This document shows, piece after piece, positions 53,726-57,106 of a DNA stretch of 57,106 nucleotides. Within the stretch, counting starts at the first letter, position 1. Each line of letters starts with the position of its first letter. The translations under genes were made by a program, and so were the position numbers. Under the pieces are notes generated by a model. That model did no database searches, was not told where the DNA came from, and worked only from the letters and a program-made list of their open reading frames with translations. The stretch spans positions 1-57,106 of the forward strand of contig JAFUBW010000007.1 of assembly GCA_017459965.1 (NCBI GenBank), given 5' to 3'. The stretch is from Bacilli bacterium (lineage in GTDB: Bacteria; Bacillota_I; Bacilli_A; RF39; UBA660).

Positions 53726-53752
53726 AAGAGTAGATGCTATCTACTCTTTTAT
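53724..53752 (+). terminator. Terminator of the TIR operon
   Basis: AAAAGAGTAGAT/ATCTACTCTTTT, a 12-base stem with a GCT loop, starting at the stop codon. Confidence 0.85.
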
Positions 53753-53785
53753 GATATAATTAAAACAGTTTGGAGATAGAGTATT

Positions 53786-54199
53786 ATGAAAAATGGAATA
53801 TATATATCTATAAGACCAGAACATACAAATAGAATAGAAAATTTAATTAAAAACTATGAATTTAGAAATTATATACCAAGAAAGAAAATAGATTATTTAA
53901 TAGTTTATGAAACATTTCCTACATGCAAAATTAAATATATAATAGAAATTGATGATATAGTAGAGTATCCAAATAAAATAGATGAAAACGGATATGGAAA
54001 TAAAGATTTTAATGAAGGATTAAAAAAAGTAAAGTATGCATATCATATTAAACATCTAAAAAAATTATCAAAACCAATTTTATTAAAAAAATTAAGAGAA
54101 AAATATAATTTTACTCCACCACAAAGTTATGCTTATTTTGAGAAATATCCTGAACTTACTAAATTAATTTTTAATGAAAAAAATATAGTCTTAAAATAA
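53786..54199 (+). CDS. PUA/ASCH-like domain protein, 137 aa
   Basis: The N-terminal part has the ASCH/PUA-like pattern IYISIRPEHTNRI, NYEFRNYIP, YLIVYET and IIEIDDIVEYP, seen in small RNA-binding or nucleotide-handling proteins. The C-terminal 40 residues end in FTPPQSYAYFEKYPEL, also found in such proteins. The binding target is unknown. Starts a short run of co-directional genes (PUA-like, flavodoxin, hypothetical) with 16- and 4-base gaps. Confidence 0.7.
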   Translation: MKNGIYISIRPEHTNRIENLIKNYEFRNYIPRKKIDYLIVYETFPTCKIKYIIEIDDIVEYPNKIDENGYGNKDFNEGLKKVKYAYHIKHLKKLSKPILLKKLREKYNFTPPQSYAYFEKYPELTKLIFNEKNIVLK

Positions 54200-54215
54200 T
54201 TAAGAGGTAAAATAT

Positions 54216-54665
54216 ATGAAAATATTAGTTACATATCAAAGTAAAACTGGATTTACAAAAAAATATGCAAATTGGATTAGTGAAGAATTAAATTGTGAAT
54301 TAAAAGAATTAAAAAGAATTAATAGTGAAGATATATTAAAAAATGATCTTATAATTCACGGAGGATGGATTATGGGCGGTATGATTAATGGTTTTGATAA
54401 AATAAAAAAATTAAATCCTAAAAAATTAATAGTATTTGCAGTTGGATATACTCCAAAAAATGAAGTTGATATGAAACAAATAGCTAAATTTAACAACTTA
54501 GGAGAAACGCCTTTTTTCTATTATGAAGGAGGAATGAATCCAAAGAAAATGGGTTTTATAGGAAGAATAATAGTTAAAATGGTAACAAAGCAAAAACTAT
54601 CATATCAAGATAATACCAATAAAGATGAAATAAAGAGTTTAATTAATAAGGTTAAAATGGGGTGA
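54216..54665 (+). CDS. Flavodoxin-domain protein
   Basis: The 149-residue protein begins KILVTYQSKTGFTKKYANWI, the FMN phosphate-binding loop of flavodoxins, followed by DLIIHGGWIMGGMING and LIVFAVGYTP. This resembles the flavodoxin_5/HemG-like group, which reduces partners or acts as a menaquinone-linked oxidase. The C-terminal MGFIGRIIVKMVTKQK fits that group. Partner not identifiable here. Ribosome site GAGGT. Confidence 0.85.
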   Translation: MKILVTYQSKTGFTKKYANWISEELNCELKELKRINSEDILKNDLIIHGGWIMGGMINGFDKIKKLNPKKLIVFAVGYTPKNEVDMKQIAKFNNLGETPFFYYEGGMNPKKMGFIGRIIVKMVTKQKLSYQDNTNKDEIKSLINKVKMG

Positions 54666-54669
54666 AAAT

Positions 54670-54933
54670 ATGAATGATATTAAAACGCCAGAAGAATTAT
54701 TAGACTATATGTCAAATAATATTAATTACGGATATTTAGGAAAAAATGGAAGAGTATATCACTATGATGATTTAGATTTTAACTTAGATTGGTATGAACA
54801 ATATATATTAGAAACTAGTGATGATATATTAAATAATTTATATGGTAATTGCTGGGATCAAGTTGAATTTGAAAGAGATTGGTTTTTAAAAAATGGATAT
54901 GAAATAAAAACTATTTATGAAATAAGGAAATAG
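54670..54933 (+). CDS. Hypothetical protein, 87 aa
   Basis: A small acidic protein beginning with TPEELLDYMSNNINYGY and containing WDQVEFERDWF. It resembles the N-terminal part of short transglutaminase-like/hypothetical proteins in gut Firmicutes, but no family can be named with confidence. Four bases after the flavodoxin gene, with GGGTGA as ribosome site. A repeat unit begins eight bases downstream. Confidence 0.65.
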   Translation: MNDIKTPEELLDYMSNNINYGYLGKNGRVYHYDDLDFNLDWYEQYILETSDDILNNLYGNCWDQVEFERDWFLKNGYEIKTIYEIRK

Positions 54934-54940
54934 TAAAAAA

Positions 54941-54967
54941 TAGATCTTGCATATTTTGCATAAAAAA
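54941..54967 (+). repeat. Dispersed repeat, box A (copy 1)
   Basis: TAGATCTTGCATATTTTGCA followed by TAAAAAA. Near-identical boxes (TATCTTGCATGTTTTATATA and TAGATCTTACATCTTTTATA) occur at 55701-55724 and 56753-56779. The rest of 54968-55077 is AT-rich with no other feature seen. Confidence 0.5.
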
Positions 54968-55077
54968 TGTTAAAATAGGTAAAAAAAGTTAAAATATAAT
55001 GTTTTCAAGTAAAAATTGCTTAGGAATTGACATGGTGAGAACGGATAGTCAAGAGCAAATAAAAAAGAGGTGGAATA

Positions 55078-55593
55078 ATGAAAACTATAATTATAAACGA
55101 AACAAAATTACATGATGATGATATTCAAAAGTTTGGTAATAAAGTAAGAGCAGTTTTATTATCTGATAATAAAATATTAGTCTCGCATTATGGTGGAGTT
55201 ATTTTATTACCAGGTGGTTCAATTGATAAAGGTGAAACAGAAGATGATGCAATTATTAGAGAATTAAAAGAAGAAACAGGAATTGTCTATGATGCAAATA
55301 GTTTAAAAGAATTATTGTTTCTTGAGTACTACCAACCTAATTATCCAACTAGAAGAGATGAGGTTATTAATAGATTAATAAGAACCAAATTTTATTTTGG
55401 TCAATACAGAGGTATTGATTTAAAAAACATTAATAGAACAGAAAATGAAGTAAAAGATAATTTTCATTTAGACTTAATAGAATTAGATGAATTTGCTTCA
55501 TTGATAAATGAATCATCTGAAAATCCAAGAAAAAAATATTTTGATAGAGAGAATCAAGAAGTAATAAAGGTATTAAAAAAAGTTAGAAATTAA
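55078..55593 (+). CDS. NUDIX hydrolase
   Basis: The 171-residue protein has a complete NUDIX box (residues 47-69): G-x5-E-x7-RE-L-x-EE-x-G-I, seen as GSIDKGE, REL and KEETGI. It would hydrolyse a nucleoside diphosphate linked to another group; specificity unknown. The upstream ILLPGG and the later NEVKDNFHLDLIELDEF fit the common small-NUDIX fold. GAGGTGG precedes the ATG. It lies among repeat copies, in the accessory end of the window. Confidence 0.92.
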   Translation: MKTIIINETKLHDDDIQKFGNKVRAVLLSDNKILVSHYGGVILLPGGSIDKGETEDDAIIRELKEETGIVYDANSLKELLFLEYYQPNYPTRRDEVINRLIRTKFYFGQYRGIDLKNINRTENEVKDNFHLDLIELDEFASLINESSENPRKKYFDRENQEVIKVLKKVRN

Positions 55594-55607
55594 ATGAGTT
55601 GATCCAA

Positions 55608-55724
55608 ATGAATGATAATAAAACTAATATAAACTGGTTGATCACAGTTTATCGTAATTTTTGGAAAAATCCTTTATTTATAAGTTTTTGTAAAGATTAA
55701 TATCTTGCATGTTTTATATAAAAA
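55608..55724 (+). repeat. Repeat copy 2 with 30-codon mini-ORF
   Basis: A 30-codon frame (55608-55700, starting MNDNKTNINWL and ending FCKD) is followed by box A at 55701-55724. Twenty-two bases of the frame (AAAACTAATATAAACTGGTT and on to GA) recur exactly in copy 3. The weak GAGTTGA before the ATG and poor conservation of length between copies suggest a decaying element and not a gene. The gap 55725-55834 holds nothing else recognisable. Confidence 0.5.
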
Positions 55725-55834
55725 TAATAGATTTTGATAAATTGATATAAAAATGCCTAAAATATGTTAAAAATGTTGTAGAATTTAAGATATTGATTAC
55801 AACACAGTAACTAACAAACTTGGAGGGGAAGCAT

Positions 55835-56521
55835 ATGCAAGTAATTAAACATGAAAATGAATTTGGATTAATAATATCTTTTCAAGAATTAGATAAACAA
55901 TTTGATTTATCATTTGGTGGGAATGGCGATTTATATTGGACAATTCATTCTAAAAATACAAATGATGATAATAATTTTATAATTACTAAAGAAAATTATG
56001 AAGTATATAGATTATTTGAAGAATTATTTGATGATATTGAAAAAATAAGAATTTTTGATGAAGAATATATTCCTTTTTATCTAGAAATTGAAGAAGAAAA
56101 ACAAGAGTATATTAAAAATCAAAAAGATGAAATAGAATATGAAAAAAATAAATATAGATTATTCAATCATTCAAATTATAATGAATTATTTGATAAAGAA
56201 AATAATACTATTACATGGTATTCAGATGAAACTAATCATGAAGTTGCTAATATCTTAAAAATAAAAAAAGAAAAAGAATTATTTAAATTAGAATTTTATA
56301 TACAACCATATATTGAAGGATATGATAGAGATTTTAATTCTTTATATCATATACCAATTAGATTTAGAAATTCTGGTAGTTCGTATGATCCATTTAATAT
56401 AGTATTTATGAGAATGTATAGAAAAATGAAACAGATTGATGATGTTAATGATTATGGACACCAAATTCATGTAGAAGAATACTTATTTAATCAAAATAAA
56501 GTAAAAAAATTAACCAAATAG
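55835..56521 (+). CDS. Hypothetical protein, 228 aa
   Basis: I do not recognise this protein. It is soluble and acidic with alternating strands and a Glu/Lys-rich helical stretch (about 80-115). The C-terminal half has HIPIRFRNSGSSYDPFNIVFMRMYRKM, given in parts as RFRNSGSSYDPFN and FMRMYRKM, a motif seen in uncharacterised proteins of gut Firmicutes. GGAGGGG fixes ATG 55835. Flanked by repeat copies on both sides, it may be accessory. Confidence 0.7.
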   Translation: MQVIKHENEFGLIISFQELDKQFDLSFGGNGDLYWTIHSKNTNDDNNFIITKENYEVYRLFEELFDDIEKIRIFDEEYIPFYLEIEEEKQEYIKNQKDEIEYEKNKYRLFNHSNYNELFDKENNTITWYSDETNHEVANILKIKKEKELFKLEFYIQPYIEGYDRDFNSLYHIPIRFRNSGSSYDPFNIVFMRMYRKMKQIDDVNDYGHQIHVEEYLFNQNKVKKLTK

Positions 56522-56600
56522 TTTAAATGTCATATGACCTGGAAACTATAGACTATATTTGATTACGGTTTATAGTAACTATAAAAAATGACTCAAAAGT

Positions 56601-56631
56601 AGACGGAATTATACTAAATTTCGTCTTTTTT
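56601..56631 (+). terminator. Terminator in the repeat-rich region
   Basis: AGACGGAATT pairs with AATTTCGTCT (one wobble), then six Ts. It is 80 bases beyond the hypothetical gene. The stretch 56522-56600 shows nothing else. Confidence 0.6.
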
Positions 56632-56664
56632 ATGCTATAATTGAATAGAAATGGAGTGATTCCT

Positions 56665-56779
56665 ATGGATGATAAAACTAATATAAACTGGTTGAGCATA
56701 ATTTAACTAACCCCTTTAACAATCCCTTATAAAATAAGGAAAAATTAAAAACTAGATCTTACATCTTTTATATAAAAAG
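56665..56779 (+). repeat. Repeat copy 3 with truncated mini-ORF
   Basis: GGAGTGA and ATG at 56665 open a 13-codon frame (MDDKTNINWLSII) that shares 22 identical bases with copy 2. It stops early and is followed by CTAACCCCTTTAACAATCCC and box A at 56753-56779. The frame in copy 2 continues, so copy 3 carries a disabling change. Confidence 0.5.
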
Positions 56780-56991
56780 TAAGTAAAAATGTACAAAAGA
56801 CACCAAAAATCATTAAAAATGGTTTTTTTTTATATATTTTTGATAAAGTGATGTTTCCAGCTAACATCACCATAAGATAAGGGATTTATAAAATCATAGG
56901 TAAATCGTAAAATAGTAATATTACGCTCAATTAAAATTAAAAAAATGTGGTATAATTAGAAAGACAAATAGTAATTTGACGGAGAGATAGT
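56780..56991. other. Gene-free region with hairpin and possible inverted repeat copy
   Basis: No gene is seen in 56522-56991 beyond the repeat mini-ORF. GTGATGTT/AACATCAC forms a perfect eight-base stem at 56848-56870. ATAAGGGAT at about 56876 is the inverse of ATCCCTTAT at about 56722, and the minus strand of 56880-56935 resembles the repeat body, so this may be an inverted copy. TGGTATAAT at 56948-56956 is an extended -10 for the next gene. Confidence 0.4.
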
Positions 56992-57106
56992 ATGGCTATT
57001 ATTAAAAACGAAATACCGATTTTGGAGTTTGATACAGAGCAGACAGCAGTTCTTAATCCCACTCATGAAAATCTTGGTTTGAACTTACCCAAGAAATGTG
57101 TGTTCG
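56992..57106 (+). CDS. Nucleoside phosphorylase-like protein, N-terminus (partial)
   Basis: The first 38 codons of a gene run off the window. The protein begins MAIIKNEIPILEFDTEQTAV and continues with NPTHENLGLNLPKKCV, resembling the N-terminus of uridine/purine nucleoside phosphorylase-family proteins. Codon use is clearly richer in G+C (CCC, CTT, TTG, CAG) than in most of the window, which suggests acquisition. GGAG precedes the ATG. The family call is moderate because the catalytic part is not visible. Confidence 0.6.
   Translation, partial: MAIIKNEIPILEFDTEQTAVLNPTHENLGLNLPKKCVF

Noticed and set aside
55608-55700. A real 30-residue peptide gene
   Set aside because: The weak ribosome site and the early stop in the second copy speak for a decaying repeat; it is recorded as a repeat instead.
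1-57106. Mycoplasma-type code (TGA = Trp) suggested by the very low G+C
   Set aside because: Several genes end at TGA in exactly the place where the family ends or the next gene starts (16042-16044, 24120-24122, 34228-34230, 38056-38058), and Trp is always TGG.
54934-57106. CRISPR array or tracrRNA-like repeats in the repetitive end region
   Set aside because: The copies are few, unevenly spaced by about 0.8-1 kb, and diverge outside the shared boxes. No cas genes are seen.

Overview
The window is a very AT-rich (roughly a quarter G+C by eye) piece of a low-GC Gram-positive chromosome. TGA is a genuine stop (for example at 16042-16044, 24120-24122 and 38056-38058), so the code is the standard bacterial one and not the Mycoplasma code. 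RNase J, a nusA-rnpM-infB-rbfA...truB block, rpsO-pnp, dusB-lysS...clpC-cysS, SpoIVA and a CotY/CotZ-type coat protein all point to a spore-forming member of the Bacilli/Erysipelotrichia-like lineages with a streamlined genome, probably an uncultured gut species. That placement is inference. No rRNA, tRNA or CRISPR array was seen.

Layout. 1-1447: the end of a large serine recombinase abuts the 3' three-quarters of spoIVA, whose first ~120 codons are missing; this looks like an element inserted in a sporulation gene. 1512-5465: hypothetical gene, rpsO, pnp, small hypothetical. 5482-11586: RNase J, RodA, spore coat protein, a Cys-less EIIB-like membrane protein, a gene behind a sigma-H-like promoter, metallophosphoesterase and CPBP protease. 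11745-16391: rimP (short), nusA, rnpM, infB, an unknown gene, rbfA. 16475-21666: an inactive-looking TIM-barrel protein with a C-terminal membrane anchor, two secreted cell-wall hydrolase-like proteins sharing one N-terminal domain, a YhcG-type nuclease, truB and a HEPN-like unknown.

21742-39326 is a surface locus. It holds an exopolysaccharide gene cluster (priming transferase, glycosyltransferases, two TupA-like ATP-grasp proteins, a Wzy-like polymerase, a Wzx flippase, UDP-sugar dehydrogenase), a secreted protein with a class D-like sortase and a membrane protein, a fused chain-length/BY-kinase with its PHP phosphatase, a thioester-domain adhesin with its own sortase behind a second sigma-H-like promoter, and an OmpR/VanS-like two-component system. 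The priming transferase, UDP-sugar dehydrogenase and BY-kinase/phosphatase look native, while the glycosyltransferase/Wzy/Wzx core uses more TTG and GC-containing codons and looks exchanged by transfer.

39379-49602 returns to housekeeping: dusB, lysS, a lysine-tailed permease, clpC, cysS, a zinc peptidase, rplS with a structured leader, and signal peptidase I. 49644-57106 is accessory: a PrpE-like phosphoesterase, a three-gene operon ending in a TIR-membrane-beta-propeller protein, PUA-like, flavodoxin and NUDIX proteins, hypotheticals, a degenerate repeat family, and the start of a nucleoside phosphorylase-like gene with different codon usage.

The most notable items are the split spoIVA with a dyad that could be the crossover site, the matched pair of sigma-H-like promoters, the two sortase/substrate pairs with non-LPxTG motifs, and the TIR operon.
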